Of a DNA stretch of 64,000 bases, positions 35,406-48,430 are shown one piece after another (the stretch's first letter is position 1; the number at the start of each line of letters is the position of its first letter). The DNA is taken from assembly GCF_017654505.1 (NCBI RefSeq), contig NC_054535.1, positions 44,700,664-44,764,663 of the forward strand. Direction: 5' to 3'. Origin of the DNA: Polyodon spathula. Lineage: Eukaryota; Chordata; Actinopteri; Acipenseriformes; Polyodontidae. A program made the position numbers and the translations under genes. The notes beneath the pieces were generated by a model, which ran no database searches, had not been told where the DNA came from, and saw nothing but the letters and a program-made list of their open reading frames with translations.

Positions 35406-35729
35406 TAGCTCTGGCCAAAAGTTTTGCATCACCTTATAGAATTAACAAATTTTGCTTCATAAAGTTCAATAAAGCCTGCTGAGTAATGTCACATTAATAT
35501 ATTAAATTACAAACAGCTTTGTAGTTTTCCATATAATTAACGAAAAATTGGCAAATTAAAAAAATGTGACATTTTGAAATCTAACACGAAAGAAATACTG
35601 TACTGTGGCTTCCGTTAGACTTTTGCAATATCAGTTTATAGTTTCTTTGATTACATGTTGAAATAAAATATCTAAATTATGTTTCAATCCTAAAATTCTA
35701 GGTGATATAAAACTTTTGTTCATAGCTGT
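35406..35729. repeat. Tc1-type MITE (no coding capacity)
   Basis: The left end GCTCTGGCCAAAAGTTTTGC and an inverted right end (AAACTTTTGTTCATAGCTG) are flanked by TA. It is about 320 bp without an ORF. A half-copy of the same element occurs at 51128-51290. Confidence 0.65.
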
Positions 35730-36141
35730 ATAAACCCTTCTTTACTAATCTGATATGTAGAATTCAGTGTCAGATAAATATATAAGGATCCCTGTACAAA
35801 AAGAAAGACACATTTTTATTCCACCAGTGTGATTCACGTAAACATATTTAAGTAAAAGTAAATCTAATGTCATGTCTTTTTGTACACATTTCAAACTGGC
35901 AGATCATACTTGCATTTTAAGCTGCCGACATTGCTGCATAGACACAGAACAGTTTCATTGCATGATAGTGTATGATTCGTTGTTTATAGTTAAAGCATAT
36001 TAATTGACATTGTATTGCGTTAAACTGAAAATTGCATCAAAGGTACATGCATAAAAAGTTTTGTTAAAATGTAGAACCTATAAATATAATCTTATTGTGT
36101 TATACTCTATTCTCGCGTATCTGACTGCCTGAATGTGACAG

Positions 36142-36672
36142 TGTGACATGATGGCTGCGGGTGATGTCAGAACAGGATGTATATGGATACAGAATGGTGA
36201 ACGAATGCACTGTTGTGCCGGTTTATTGTAAAATAAAAGATTGCACAAAACAAAACAAAAGGCACAATGGCCAAAACAAAGACAAAACAGGCACGAAACA
36301 AACAAGTATCGTGCTGGTTCATACCCGGCAAGCGTAGCAATTGTTTACTTTTAGGTTTCACTCCTACTCATGACTCCAGTTCCTCTGAATACACCAACCC
36401 CAAAGTGAGACATTTGTGCGGCGTTTTTCTACAGCTGTGCAGGCACTCGATTGCTAGTCAATCATTCAATTGAATCTCGGCATAGTCTGCACGTGAACTA
36501 ATTGTGTACTCCCCGTGCTTACATACAAATATCCACTTTAATCTGTACGTGAAGTGATTGTGCAATCCCCGTGCCTAAATTCAAATAAACATTTTAAATC
36601 ACCCGTACATACATAAAACAATAACACACCACATAACATAAAATACGCACAGGGGCGGGGCACCCAGCCACA
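36142..36672 (-). repeat. LTR (copy E) of the small Gag-only LTR family
   Basis: Starts TGTGACATGATGG and ends CAGCCACA in plus coordinates. It shares CGTGAAGTGATTGTGCAATC, CCCCGTGCCTAAAT and CACAGGGGCGGG with the 53233 LTR. As a minus-strand element this is the 3' LTR; a GGGGATATA polypurine-like tract precedes it at 36673. A weak inverted repeat (36439-36460 with 36466-36494) marks the same place as in the other copies. Confidence 0.8.
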
Positions 36673-37095
36673 TATATCCCCACTTGTGGGCAACACATAT
36701 GGCCTCAAAGACTACCTTCCCCCTTAAAATCCCAAGTCTCAGAGGTACTCCTGGGCCAAAAACTGAGGTTTTAATGGGCCCACGGGCAGCCATGCAGTCA
36801 ACAGAAATGCTGCCCTTGGTGAGGCTGGCTCCTCCAGCCGGGGCAATTCCGACAGCGGAAAGACTGGCTCCTCTAGCATAGATGGTTCTGGCAGCGGACA
36901 TGCTGCCAGTGGCAAGGCTGTCAGCGGCAATGCTGTCAGCAGAAATGCAGTCAGCGGAAATGCTGACAGCAGAGCGATGTCCTCCTCCAGTGGCAATGCT
37001 GTCACAGATGGGCATAAGAAATGTACAGCATAATGTTTGCAGATGTACTAGTCATTTCAGGGGAAAAATGCAGGTGTCTCTGCAAAACATTTAAG
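36673..37095 (-). repeat. Internal 3' remnant of LTR element copy E
   Basis: The segment CACATATGGCCTCAAAGACT... and CCCCCTTAAAATCCCAA matches the equivalent position inside the 53 kb element. It is followed by GCAGCGG/GCTGTCA-type short tandem repeats (36890-37010) that keep a Ser/Ala/Asp-rich minus frame open. The rest of the element and its 5' LTR are missing. Confidence 0.65.
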
Positions 37096-37419
37096 CAGGA
37101 AATGCTTAGGACGACCAGACATATTAAGTTAGTCTTATCGTTCACAGTATCAGGTTAATCCACTTGATCAGGATCATCACAAATCTGATTTGGTACTATG
37201 CAGCTGGGATCTTGTTTAGTCTAATTTAGCAGATGTTCTACCTGTGATGATGAACTTCTGGTATGCTGCAATTGGGATTAGCGGGTGTACTAACTACAGT
37301 CAAATCAAGTGGACTAAACCTGCTTAATCCACTAGTTAGGCATATCAAGTGGACTACATTTGGTGTGCTGCAATTAACCCAATATGCTTAACATAAAACC
37401 AATTCCCATAGAAACTTAA

Positions 37420-37645
37420 CAAGCTTAACAATTTCCAATATTGTTCTAAAAATTGGGGTCCTCATTAACACAAGATTATAATCACATTAAGCCCTGTGGT
37501 TATTGGTTTGAAATTGTAAGCACCTTAAACCAGATTAAAGTGTTTTTCACATTAAGTGGGTTATCTGTAGGGCTGAATGTAAATATTGTCTCACGTTAAT
37601 GAGAACTCCAATTTTGGAACAGCTGGAAGTGTTAGCTTGTTATCT
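37420..37645. repeat. MITE-like inverted-repeat element
   Basis: Arms of about 55 bases: the left contains GTTCTAAAAATTGGGGTCCT then CATTAACAC, the right (inverted) contains GTTCCAAAATTGGAGTTCTC then ATTAACGTG. Both arms begin AACAAGCT. The middle has no ORF. The superfamily is not clear. Confidence 0.6.
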
Positions 37646-39377
37646 ACAAAATTCGTAAGCATTTGGTTTTACTTTACGTACATTATGCAATTTATTTATT
37701 TTTTGTAGGTCTTAACATAATTATTATTGTGCATGTTAATAACCATTTCAGACCCACCTAATCTTTGAGATGTACGTTAACATATACCATCATCGGATAT
37801 CACGTTGCAACCTCACAGGACTCAGTCTGAGGAAGTGTATATGTAAACCATATTTCTTTTGCCCTGTTCTCATGTATACTCAATAAGTTTCACATCCTTC
37901 AGTCAGCTCAACAAAAACCAGAACTGAATGGATTTTGAAAACACCTGATTTTCTAAAAGATAGTATTGGGAACTGCTAGGCTTGCCATTTGCAAAGTTTC
38001 TAGGGATTTGGTTTGAATTTAAGCATATTAAATCATGTTAAGCATGATTGTTCACATTAAGCTTTTATGATTTTCCTTTTTATGAAAATAAGTCACTGGC
38101 AAAGATGAATAGTAAATTATTTATAAGTCTTGCTATCTAAATGGCTGAATTCTCTAGCGTGCTGAGAAATAATATGCCACAGGCTTCCCTGCCATGGGCT
38201 TTTTTTTTTTTTTTAACCAATTGGGGATAATTTAAAAGGATGCATTTTGTGCCACACGTGTCACATTGTCAATAGCCAATTGCTCTTGTAAATGCACATC
38301 CTCTTAAACAGCAGAGCAAAATTCTGAATGATTAATTCATTTTTAAGGTTATTTATTTTTCCAAATTCAAAACAGTGACTAAGAATCCAATGTAAATTGG
38401 TCTACAATTCAGTGTCAGTTAAGAGGGAGTGCCTTATTTCCTTCTCATGAAAATAAGTGCTATTGTCATTTGGGCATGACAAACTATATAGACTGAATAA
38501 ATTCGGTTCTATTTTTAACAACTCAAATCAATTCCATTCTGCTTAATCCTGTGGGTTCAAGCTGTATTGGTGCTACATTGCTGTATCATGCAAATACAAG
38601 CATGCCTTGTCAAACATATTTACTACACTTTAAATTGGTATTTACCCACAAAGGACCAAGTTTTTAGCCCTGTCATTAACCCCACCCCAAAAACACTGAA
38701 GCCTGGAAAATCACTGTTTTAACTTACTATATGATATCTTCTTTTTTTTGTATCTTTAAAAGTGAACAAGGTAGAAAATAAAGATGCTGCAAGTAATTTA
38801 GTAGAATTAGTAGCCACTCCTTAATAATTGCAAAAGAGGGGCAAGTTTGTATAACCTGAAACCTTTTTGTAGAATTGGCTATTCCGTTTATTTTAAATGT
38901 GTTTTTGAACATGTGAAAGTTTTGGTTACATAATACACTTTCCAGTAGGCTCTAGCCTTTAGGTGTGCCTGGGACTTCAGATTGGCAGTTAGCTTTAAGA
39001 TACAGATTTTATGTAGCTGTCTGTAATAGCCTCTTGATGGCTTTGGACACCACCAGGTTGCAATACACGTTGACATGCTATGAATGAATGAAATGCATAT
39101 ACTGTAGCATAAGGAGAAGTAATGTAGTTGATGCTGTCAATGTTTTAAGACCTCAAAATAAATGTGTTGTAAGAAAACTCAGTGCAAGCAGTTTGGTGAT
39201 TCTGAGAACACTGTCATATATTATTCATCTGGCATAATAGACCACTCTAAAATATATTACAGAATGCATGATTCCTGCTTTTCCATCTACTAAACTATTG
39301 TTTTCTAAAGCGTCACATGGTTTTTGTTTAAATATTTAAACTGATTCAGTGAAGACGCTATCGCCTGGAAGTGCAAG
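37646..39377. other. Intergenic, no recognised repeat
   Basis: Includes 38240-38420, a stretch with CAATAGCCAATTG and ATGATTAATTCAT motifs and little simple sequence, possibly regulatory. No ORF of note. Confidence 0.4.
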
Positions 39378-39632
39378 ATGTGTCAATTGCTGAACAGCTC
39401 GCTGATTTCAGTCCTTGTCGTGCTGTTGTTGATCTTGGCTGGAGGCCTATGTGTTGAGGTGGAAAATCATTCAGGTTTACCTCACCTCAGTGATCTTGCC
39501 TCTAGGGTGTACAGCAACTTGATCAAATCTGTTTCTTTGGTTCAACATTTAAAAATAGGCAGGAATGAAGGCGGTTTTTTTACCTTCAGTCCTCCCGATC
39601 AAAATTTTTTTACTTTTACAGTATACATTTAA
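39378..39632 (+). CDS. Unidentified short ORF with a signal-peptide-like start
   Basis: 84 residues: MCQLLNSSLISVLVVLLLIL then AGGLCVEVENHSGLPHLSD. A short N-region, a strongly hydrophobic core of about 15 residues and an AGG/GLC boundary look like a secretory signal. A purine at -3 of the ATG is favourable. A possible donor (ATTCAG|GTTTAC, after VENHS) would make it a signal-peptide exon. I do not recognise the protein, and chance is a real alternative. Confidence 0.25.
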   Translation: MCQLLNSSLISVLVVLLLILAGGLCVEVENHSGLPHLSDLASRVYSNLIKSVSLVQHLKIGRNEGGFFTFSPPDQNFFTFTVYI

Positions 39633-39910
39633 AAAACATACATTTTAGTAACAGAACTGACAAAAATAAATAATTGAAGTCCTATTATGCAAAAACTATT
39701 GCTCATTAGTTGAAATAAACTATTTACCGACTCACTAATACTAACTTATTAGCGCTTCACCTGCAATGTGCCATTTGGACAAATTCTGTAATTGTTTTTT
39801 TTTATACCATTCAAGCATGCATCATTATGATTATAAAATAAAATAAATTGTCTGAATGCTATATGTGCTACTGGTAATGCATCTCTGTCCTTGACTTCTT
39901 TATAATCAGT

Positions 39911-40624
39911 TGTGACAGGGTGAAGACCCGGCATACAATAAGCATGTAAATATTGATGCATTGCGGTGATGCGTTCTACTGAATGTGAAAAATGTGTTTT
40001 GTGGGTTTGTTTATGTGTGTGGCAGAGGTTCATTCTCTGTCTGAGTCTGCCATGTCTCAAAATGTGACCAATCAGTTAGTTAACTGATTCTGACGAGGTA
40101 CGCCCCACCCCTGCGCATATTTTGCTTATTGTTTGTTTGTGTTGTATTATGGTCTAAATATATTGTTTAGTGTTTAAAAACATGAGGTTTGTGTAATATT
40201 GTTTTATTTATTATGGGTTAAAATTCCCCAGCCAGCTAAAACAAGTGCACAGTGTGACCTTCGCCAAATGAATTAAACAATTGCCAATTTGTAAATGGTC
40301 ATGTATATATAAAGAGTGGATCAGCCGTTGTCAGGGTTGGGTTTTTCAGTGACGGATCGTAAATTAAGAGAACTGAAATTATAAATAACAATTGCTACTC
40401 GTGCTGGCTTTAAAACCAGCACAATACTTGTTCGATTTAGTGCGTCTACTGTTTTGTGTTGAGTTTATTTTGGCCATCGTGCTGTTTTATTTTGTAAAGT
40501 ATTTCTGTTTTTGTTTAAATCTTTTATTTGTTTTTAATTAACACATGCATCGGCGCTTCATACCTCGCAGTCTTGTTGTCTCACTCTTCCTGGTCTGGCG
40601 TCACCACAAGCCACCCTTGTCACA
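39911..40624 (+). repeat. Solo LTR-like copy D
   Basis: The ends are inverted: TGTGACAGGGT at the left, and ACCCTTGTCACA at the right. It has the family layout: a degenerate inverted repeat (about 40253-40268 with 40287-40302), then TATATATAAAG at 40304, then an end block TGGTCTGGCGTCACCACAAG like the CTGGCTCTGACGCC end of copy A. No clear target duplication was seen. Confidence 0.6.
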
Positions 40625-41529
40625 CTGATCCACCTGCTGTGCAGGTGAATATTAAAGGCTGTAGTCAGCCTAGTGAGAGACAGGGGGGGACTGAGAGCAG
40701 CTACTGTAGTTAGTATGGCTCTCAAATAAAGCCCACAAATTATATTGCTTGATATAAGACAAAGTTTTGATTTGTGGTTTGTTTGTTTCTTTTGCAACCC
40801 TAGGGCTCCTGCCTTTACCTGCATGACATCCAGCTACCGTTACACATCAATTTTGAACATTTATAATTGAAGCTTCATTTAAACATTACTGTGAAACAGC
40901 AGGTGGCATCCTTGCTTACAAAAACGGTTGTTAAATGAATAAGCTCTTCTTGCTTGTCATTGTTGTATGCTCAGCTAAACGATAGCTTGATGTTTAAGTT
41001 CAACTGATCATAATTTGATCTAAAATGAATTTTTATGTAAGGTTTTTACTGTAACACTGTGAAGGTGTTTTTTTTTTTTTCGGGGGCCAGATTTAAACTG
41101 TTTCAAAAGTATTCTTTCCTATTACAAAAAAAAAAAAAATCTGTTTTAATTCTTCCTGTGTTTCAATGAAGCTTGTTTCCAGTAATATATCTGTGAGCTG
41201 TGCAGTGGTGTATCCTAGCAGTTTACCATCTTGACTAACATGTTGTTAAACTTTGTGTATTGTCTTTTCTTCCTTCAGAATTAAAACAAGGCCTATACAG
41301 TAGTTTGTCAGAAATGTTCATTATAGGGACATGGTCTGGGTTTTATTAAAGTACAGACTAGAGGAAACAGTTTTTAATACGTGGCTCAATATGTTCAGAA
41401 CTTAGTAGTATGACCATTGTTAACCGGCAGAAGAACCCTGAACTACCTGTGGACTATGGAAGTATTTTAAAAAGGACATAGGGTTAATTGATTGAGAAGA
41501 GATGTGGATTATTAAAATCACACTTTTTG

Positions 41530-41670
41530 CTAACAAATATTATTATTTTTTATTTCTTAGCAGACATCTTTCTTATCCTGGGCGACTTATTTCTTATCCA
41601 AGGGCGACTTAAATTTGCTAAAAAATATCACAATACAGAGTATCAAATTACAAAATATCACATTACAAAG
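41530..41670. repeat. Fish LINE/SINE tail-like repeat
   Basis: Contains TTAGCAGACATCTTTCTTAT then CCTGGGCGACTTA, close to the widespread fish motif GCAGACGC(C/T)(C/T)TTATCC-GCGACTTA, followed by a degenerate second copy. Fragmentary. Confidence 0.5.
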
Positions 41671-43240
41671 AAACCTTGCTGAATCTTATATATAAATATG
41701 AGTGGTACTGCTGTAGGCCTACATTTTATAGACTTGACAAGACTGTTCCAACAATAAAGTTGGTTACTGTCTTCTAAAATTGCATATAAAAGGATGTTCT
41801 CTCCCTTTGGGTCTAGATTTTTTTATATATTATGAAAGTATACTGTAGTTAAGCCTTTTTGGTGTGAATCAATTGATAACATCAGCACTTTAAATTTGAA
41901 GTCAGCCTTCTGGATCGTAAGTGACTCTCTGTGGTATATACAAGTTCATTATGGACTTAGTTTACAGACTTCAGTTTGGGGCAAAACAAAGATTCAAAAA
42001 AGACTTTCTACTAAGTGGCATTATGTGGACACTGTACCTCTCTATAACCCATTGACTTCCAGGTGTGCCTTTAACCCAGTGATTCTATTGACACTTAAAC
42101 ATCACTTGACACCACTGCTGTAATATTCTGATTGTCTAGCCTCATTGGAAATTCATGTAGTGTAGGCTAGTGACTGCCTGGAAGTGGATGTGTTAAACAG
42201 TTTGTGTTCAGAATGATAGGAACGTGGAAGGCTTGCACATATTCTGTTACACGGAATATTCCAAATTAAGCTTTTAGCATCCTTTGTATAGTATTAAAAT
42301 CTAGAGCCGTCCATTTTGAGGTAAAGAAAACCTTTTTTTTTTTGTTGTTGTCAAACTCCTAGATCTTAAACTATTTTGGACTGAACTGGGTGCAGGACTA
42401 GTGTGACTTTATGTCCCTGTAATTGGTTTTGCAATGTCTTCATATGTATGGGCTATGTTATATTGGTTAGGATAATATAGGGCTTTATTAACAGTAGACA
42501 TTTTATTTATAACTTAGTTATTTAACCAGCAAATCAATAGCCTCACTTGGATGGAGAATTATATTCAGTAAATATAGCCAAATACATTAATTCTTACAAT
42601 ACTGTTACAGATCACTGAAGTAATGAAAAGAGATTAGCGGATAATTCATTGAATGCAGCCTGCACATTGGCAAACAGAGTTACATTTTAGATATTATCAG
42701 CTATAGAATTCCATACTTGGACCTACTGTCTGCAACTCCAGAGGGTTAACTATTTGGTCACTTTTTAAATGGTTCTGTATGTTTATTTGTATTGGGCCCA
42801 AGCATGATTTTGTGTATCTATGGGCTGTGACCAATCCAGAAAGACAGAATGGTTTATAATAATTTTAAAAAGATACAGCAAAAGGAAATTTTCCAACATT
42901 CTCTGAGATTAAACTGTTTTGAAAAGTGAAAGTCTCTATCAGACAGGTTTCATGAACTGCAAACATGATTTAAAAAAACAAAAAAAAAAAACAAGAACAA
43001 AATAATCTTAAAACAAGTCTAAAAATGGAAAGCTTAAAGCAGGTGAAAATATTTCCCCTTTTTGGATTCATTCAGAGTGGTCCTGGGTAGTTGCAATATT
43101 GAATTAGTATATTTTTTACCTATATCTGCCTTGACTGTACATTGCTTTGAGCTTTGCTGAAGATCCTACATTAAGTACCTGGATTGAACGGCCTTCCTCA
43201 TTCAATTCAAATAATATGACTATATGGCCTTTTAACTCTG
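41671..43240. other. Intergenic, no recognised feature
   Basis: No gene or repeat family recognised; a short ORF at 41896 has no identifiable motif. Confidence 0.5.
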
Positions 43241-43242
43241 CC

Positions 43243-43520
43243 AGCCCCATCCACTCTTTTTTATTTATTTTTATTTAGTAGTCGCCAATTATTTTATTAT
43301 TTTCTCCCAATTTACAATATCCAATTATTTTAGTGTGCCGTCAGCCGCCATCTTTACACACTGCAGGCTCACCATGCAGCCACCTCAGAGCTACAACGTC
43401 CCATGCACTGTCTGTAATGGAATAGCCCGGGCTCGTGCCGGCGGCATCCAGGCTATAGGGCGCATCCGGAGCACTTTTATCTGATGTGCCACTTGGCAGC
43501 CCCCAGGCCCGCCCACTTTT
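43243..43520. repeat. Possible dispersed repeat, unclassified
   Basis: Begins with TTATTT runs, TAGTCGCCAATTATTTTATT and TCTCCCAATTTACAATATCC, then a GC-rich part (GTCAGCCGCCATC...GGCTCGTGCCGGCGGCATC) abruptly unlike its surroundings. The sharp composition switch suggests an inserted element; no terminal repeats seen. Confidence 0.4.
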
Positions 43521-43961
43521 AATACCTGTAGAGTAGTTGAAGCTGTCAGTTGAAAGGTCATATAGTTAAATGTCCTCAATGAAAGGCAAATCAGATTTCC
43601 AGTGAAGTGCAAAGCTAATTCCAAGCCACGTAAAAGGAGGTTTTGAGAAAAACAATTCAAGATTGGAGCAACAGAATCCAGAACCGCCAATGTATAAAAA
43701 AAAAAAAATACTGTATGTTGCAGCTACAGCACTTGTGCTTTAAAATACCATAATATGGCTTCATAAAATAGTAGCTGTTGTACAGTACACAACTTACAGA
43801 CTGCTTACAAGATGCAGGTCATGTATAATGAGAATTTGCAATACATAATGTATAAGCCAAAATCTTATCTGCACTGCAGTCAATCAGGGGCTTAGCTTAC
43901 ATTGAGGCAGCCACCACGGTAAAAATCAACAGGTACAAAAAAACCCCAAAAAATCAGCTCT

Positions 43962-44171
<210 letters not shown>

Positions 44172-45426
44172 TTATTTTGCCATTTCTTCACAACATTATT
44201 GTGATCTTAGGCTGTATAATTTTGACAGCAGGGTTATTGAACGCCAAACAGACATCTTTGCTTCTCGTTCTCATTGGTCAGTTTCCCTAGTTACGATGCG
44301 TGTAGCTCCATAATTGGATCCAACATCTGTTTATGATCCGACTCCAGTGAATTCAGATCCAATCCCATTTTTGTTCTCGTTAGTGCAAGCAGCCCTGGAG
44401 CAGCGTGTAGTCCTGTATATTATTTAACGGACTGTGAGGTTCTGTACATACTCAAAGATGAAATGAAGAAACCAATCTGTAACGCACTTCTTTCAGAAGA
44501 AGCCAACTTTGGGTAATAATGTTTAGTGATTGTATTTCTTATATTAATATTGTTTTTCTGCTGACAGTCCTGTGCAATGAGATGTTTAGCTGCGATACGT
44601 TTTTATAAATCAGTTTTTCTTCCCCTGATATAACGAGTCATAGCAGTAGTACTTTTCATGTATTGTATTTGATGGCAACAGCAGTTAAAAAAAAGGTTAT
44701 TTTCCTAATGTTTCTGTTAGAAATAAAATCCAAGGAAGTACAGTTTTAATACCTGTGATTTTTTTTTTTTTTTTATAGTTTTTGGCATCTTTAAACCGCT
44801 CGTTCATGGTAAAAACGCTCTGGATACTGAAGTAAACTGCTACTACGTTCCAGCATGAATGTGACAGCGGGCCTTGTTCATCCTTGACCTCTGTACACCA
44901 GAAGCAGTGTAAAGTATATTTACATAAATTTAAAGCAACATTGTCTGTGTTGATGATTATATATGACAAGTGTCAGCACCAGTTCCAGCAGTAGCAGCAC
45001 CAGTCCCATTAGTAGCTTAGTCCCAGCAGTGTTTCAGTAGCAGCACCAGTCTTAGGAGTTTCAGTTGTAGCATCAGTGTCAGCATTAACTTCAGTAGCAG
45101 GAACCAAACGCATGTCTCAGTGAAGGTATAAACCCATCTGCTTATTCATATTTATAAGTGCTATTCTTTTTGTCCTTTTTAATATCACATATTTCTAACA
45201 GTGTGAATAAGTCAGTTTTAGGTTGGTGTTTTTGCTGGGAGATTTGTTTAAAAAAAAAAAGTGAAATGCCATTTCAAACATCGTCCAAGGCGGGTCACTG
45301 GGTATAGAGTTAGACACTCATATTGGTTTGCATTAATAATCTCCAGGCTTTATGAACAGGATAATGAATCCAGATCAACAATCTCCCTCCCGACCTGTGA
45401 GGGTGCTGTGTAAAGAGAACAGTGTG

Positions 45427-45485
<59 letters not shown>

Positions 45486-47109
45486 CATCAAACGTGCAGC
45501 CTTCGTGCCAGTAAAAAATAAAAAAAACACACTCGTATAGCTGTTACTTTTTGTAAAATGGATCATTAACTCATATTTACTTAAAATTAGATTAACTTGA
45601 CGCTACAAACTCACTAAAACACATGTTTTATTTTCTGACTGTGCCTTTGTTTTTAATAAACAGTCAATCATTAGCCATTACATCACCACAGATGACACAC
45701 AGAGGATGAGGTTCAAATGCAGTGCTAACAAAGGTACATCCAATTTCCAAGTAATTTTCTTTATATTTCCAAACTTTTGTTTTTTTTAGATGCAATTGCT
45801 CTGTCTTTTTTTCATGCACCACAAACCCATTCGTTATTATGTACTGGTCAAGGGTACAATGCACGAGAACAGAACTATCATTGATTCTTAAAACAAAACC
45901 GCCTGTCATTGGACCGCTGCATTAAGCATGGTTGTCCAGACTATCTTAGGTAAACTAAAAATATACAAAAAAATTAATTTCTGTAAAATGTCATTTATAT
46001 TATTTTTTATTATTGCTGTAATTACTGTTTCAGAATGCCCACCCCATCCCATAGTATACTTGAGGGCTGATCAAAGAAACAAGGCATATTAGTCCAGCCC
46101 AGGAGGGCAGTCAGTGGAGAGGTTGTACATTAAACATTGGTGTTAAAACTTAATCTCGCACTAAAACCTGTATTGACCGAAACTTGACCGTTCTTTTTTG
46201 CAGTCATGTTGTTATGCTGACCACTTGAGAGATTACCTTATGTCGTTGAGTCAGCTTCCTTTTTTACTGTTTAAGTGGATGTGCCTTGGATTTAATATGT
46301 GCTGACCTTACTGATTAACGAAAGCTCCATGCTGTCTTGACATTGTACTTAAGGTTATAAATAATTTTTTAAATAAATATTCATTTAAAAAAAAAAAAAA
46401 AAAAAAAAACTTGTAATTTTCAAGTATGTAACATTTCAGTTTTATATTCTCAGTAACTTTTTTTGCTGTGGTCCAAAAAAAAAAAAGTTGTGTTGAAATT
46501 ACAGCACTTCTGCATAATTTGTTTTTGAAATCTGGATTTCAAATTCTACTCAAGTGTGATTAACATGTTATTTTCTAAACAGCGAATTCATATTACAAAA
46601 CTATTTATGAATAGCTAAGAGCCTTTGGATTACATCCCTCAGTTGTTGATTTCAAGGTTTGTAAGTTCAGTGGTTGGTTTTCTCCTTAGTGCTAATGATA
46701 AGTCTGTTAAATAACCACTTAGGAGTAGATGTACTAAAGTGTTGCGTCTGTTGCAATCATTGCAGACCACATGCAAACCAGTCGAAAAGTGTAGCCTGAA
46801 ATGTACTAACCAAATGCAACGCTGTTAGCATCATTTAACAAATGTTTTGCTGCTGCAGTTCTTATTTGCTCTTTAGCCTTAAATGAATAGGTAATTCTGG
46901 GCTTACTGCAGAAAGTCGCAAAAAAAGGGTGAGGATGAGAGTGCAAATAAGGGGTCAAAAATATTGTAATGAGATGTACTAAAGCTGCGGTCAATTGCAA
47001 AACTTACAATTGCATCAATTTGTTAAGCTCTTTTGAAAGCATATTTTAAAGTTTTATGATTGTTGCTAGCATTTCCCAGTCTGCTTTTTCTCAAGTGTTA
47101 CCAGTTGCA
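44172..47109. other. Intergenic with simple repeats and a possible Harbinger-like fragment
   Basis: Contains an (AT)n tract at 45430-45482 and A runs near 46387 and 46477. Near 46721 and 46973 the motif GATGTACTAAAG occurs twice in the same orientation, resembling ends of fish Harbinger-type MITEs; not resolved further. Confidence 0.4.
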
Positions 47110-47432
47110 TACAGTGCCTATACTAAGTATTCACCCCCCCCCCCCGGATGTTTTCACAGTTTGTTGTGCTACAACCTGAAGGTTTGCACATCTGGATCGT
47201 GCAATATTCGCTCATTCTTGGCAAAATTGTTCAAGCTCTGTCAAGTTGGATGGGGATCGTTGGTGGACAGCAATCTTCAAGTCTTGCCACAAATTCTCAA
47301 TCAGATTCAAGTAAGGGCTTTGACTGGGCCACTCTAGGACATTCACTTTCTTGTTTTTAAGCCACTCCAGTGTTGCTTTTGGTGTGTGCTTGGGGTCATT
47401 GTTCTGCTGAAAGGTGACTCTCCGCTCCAGTC

Positions 47433-47741
47433 TTAGGTTTTTTGCAGACTTAGCAGGTTTTCCTCAAGGATTTGCCTGTATTTAGCTCCATCCATTTTGC
47501 CCTCTACCCTGACAAGCTTCCAAGTCCCTTCCAATGAAAAACATCCCCGTAGCATGATGCTGCCACCACCATGTTTCCCAGTAGGGATGGTGTTACCTGG
47601 GTGATGTGCTGTGTTGGGTTTGCGACAGACAAAACGCTTTGCATTTAGGCCAAATAGTTTAATTTTTGTTTCATCTGCCCACAGAATCTTTTGCCACATC
47701 TTTTCAGAGTCTCCCATGTGCCTTTTTGCAAATTCCAACAT
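47433..47741 (-). pseudogene. Tc1 transposase middle fragment
   Basis: Reads MLEFAKRHMGDSEKMWQKIL then WADETKIKLFG, the first catalytic Asp, and [13 protein letters not shown], with no N-terminal HTH and no C-terminal Glu region. Confidence 0.8.
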
Positions 47742-47959
47742 GGGCTTTTTTCAGAAATCAGTGTGGTGGTGTGGGTTTTCTCTGGGTACTCCAGTTTCCT
47801 TCCACAGTCCAAAGACATGCTGTTCAGGTTGATCGGTCACTCTAAAAATTGCCCTGTGTGTGAGTGTGAGTGTGGGTGTGTGTGGTGCCCTGCGATGGAC
47901 TGGATATAAAGATCAGAAACTTTGTGAGTTTGGTCTTCACCATACAGGTGTGTCATGCC

Positions 47960-48430
47960 ACGATCAAAAGAAATCTCTGAGGACCTCAGAAAAGCAGTTA
48001 TTGATGTTCATTAGTCTAGAAAGGGTTACAAAACCATCTGTAAGGATTTGGGGCTCCATTAATCCACTGTCAGACAGATAGTCTACAAGTGGAGAAAGTT
48101 CAAGCCCACAGTCACTCTACCTGGGAGCGATCATCCTACCAAAATCTCTGCAAGAACAAACCTACATCAATGAAGTCATAAAGAACCCCAGAGTAACATC
48201 CAAGGATCTACAGGCCAGTTTCGCCTTGGCATGACTCAACTATCAGAAAAAGACTGAACAAGAATGATGTTCATGGAAGGATAGCCAGGAGGAAACCATT
48301 GCTCTCTAAAAAGAACATTGCTACCCGTCTGAAGTTCGCCAAAGAGCACATAGATAATCCACAAGACTTCTGGAACAATGTTCTCTGGACAGACGAGTCA
48401 AAGGTAGAACTTTTTTGTCCTCAATGAGAA
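47960..48430 (+). pseudogene. Tc1 transposase debris, multiple stops
   Basis: Segments EDLRKAVIDVH, SRKGYKTICKDLGLH and STVRQIVYKWRKFKPTVTLP are recognisable as a Tc1 N-terminal region but are interrupted by stops. It ends near LWTDESKVE, the first catalytic Asp. Confidence 0.7.
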
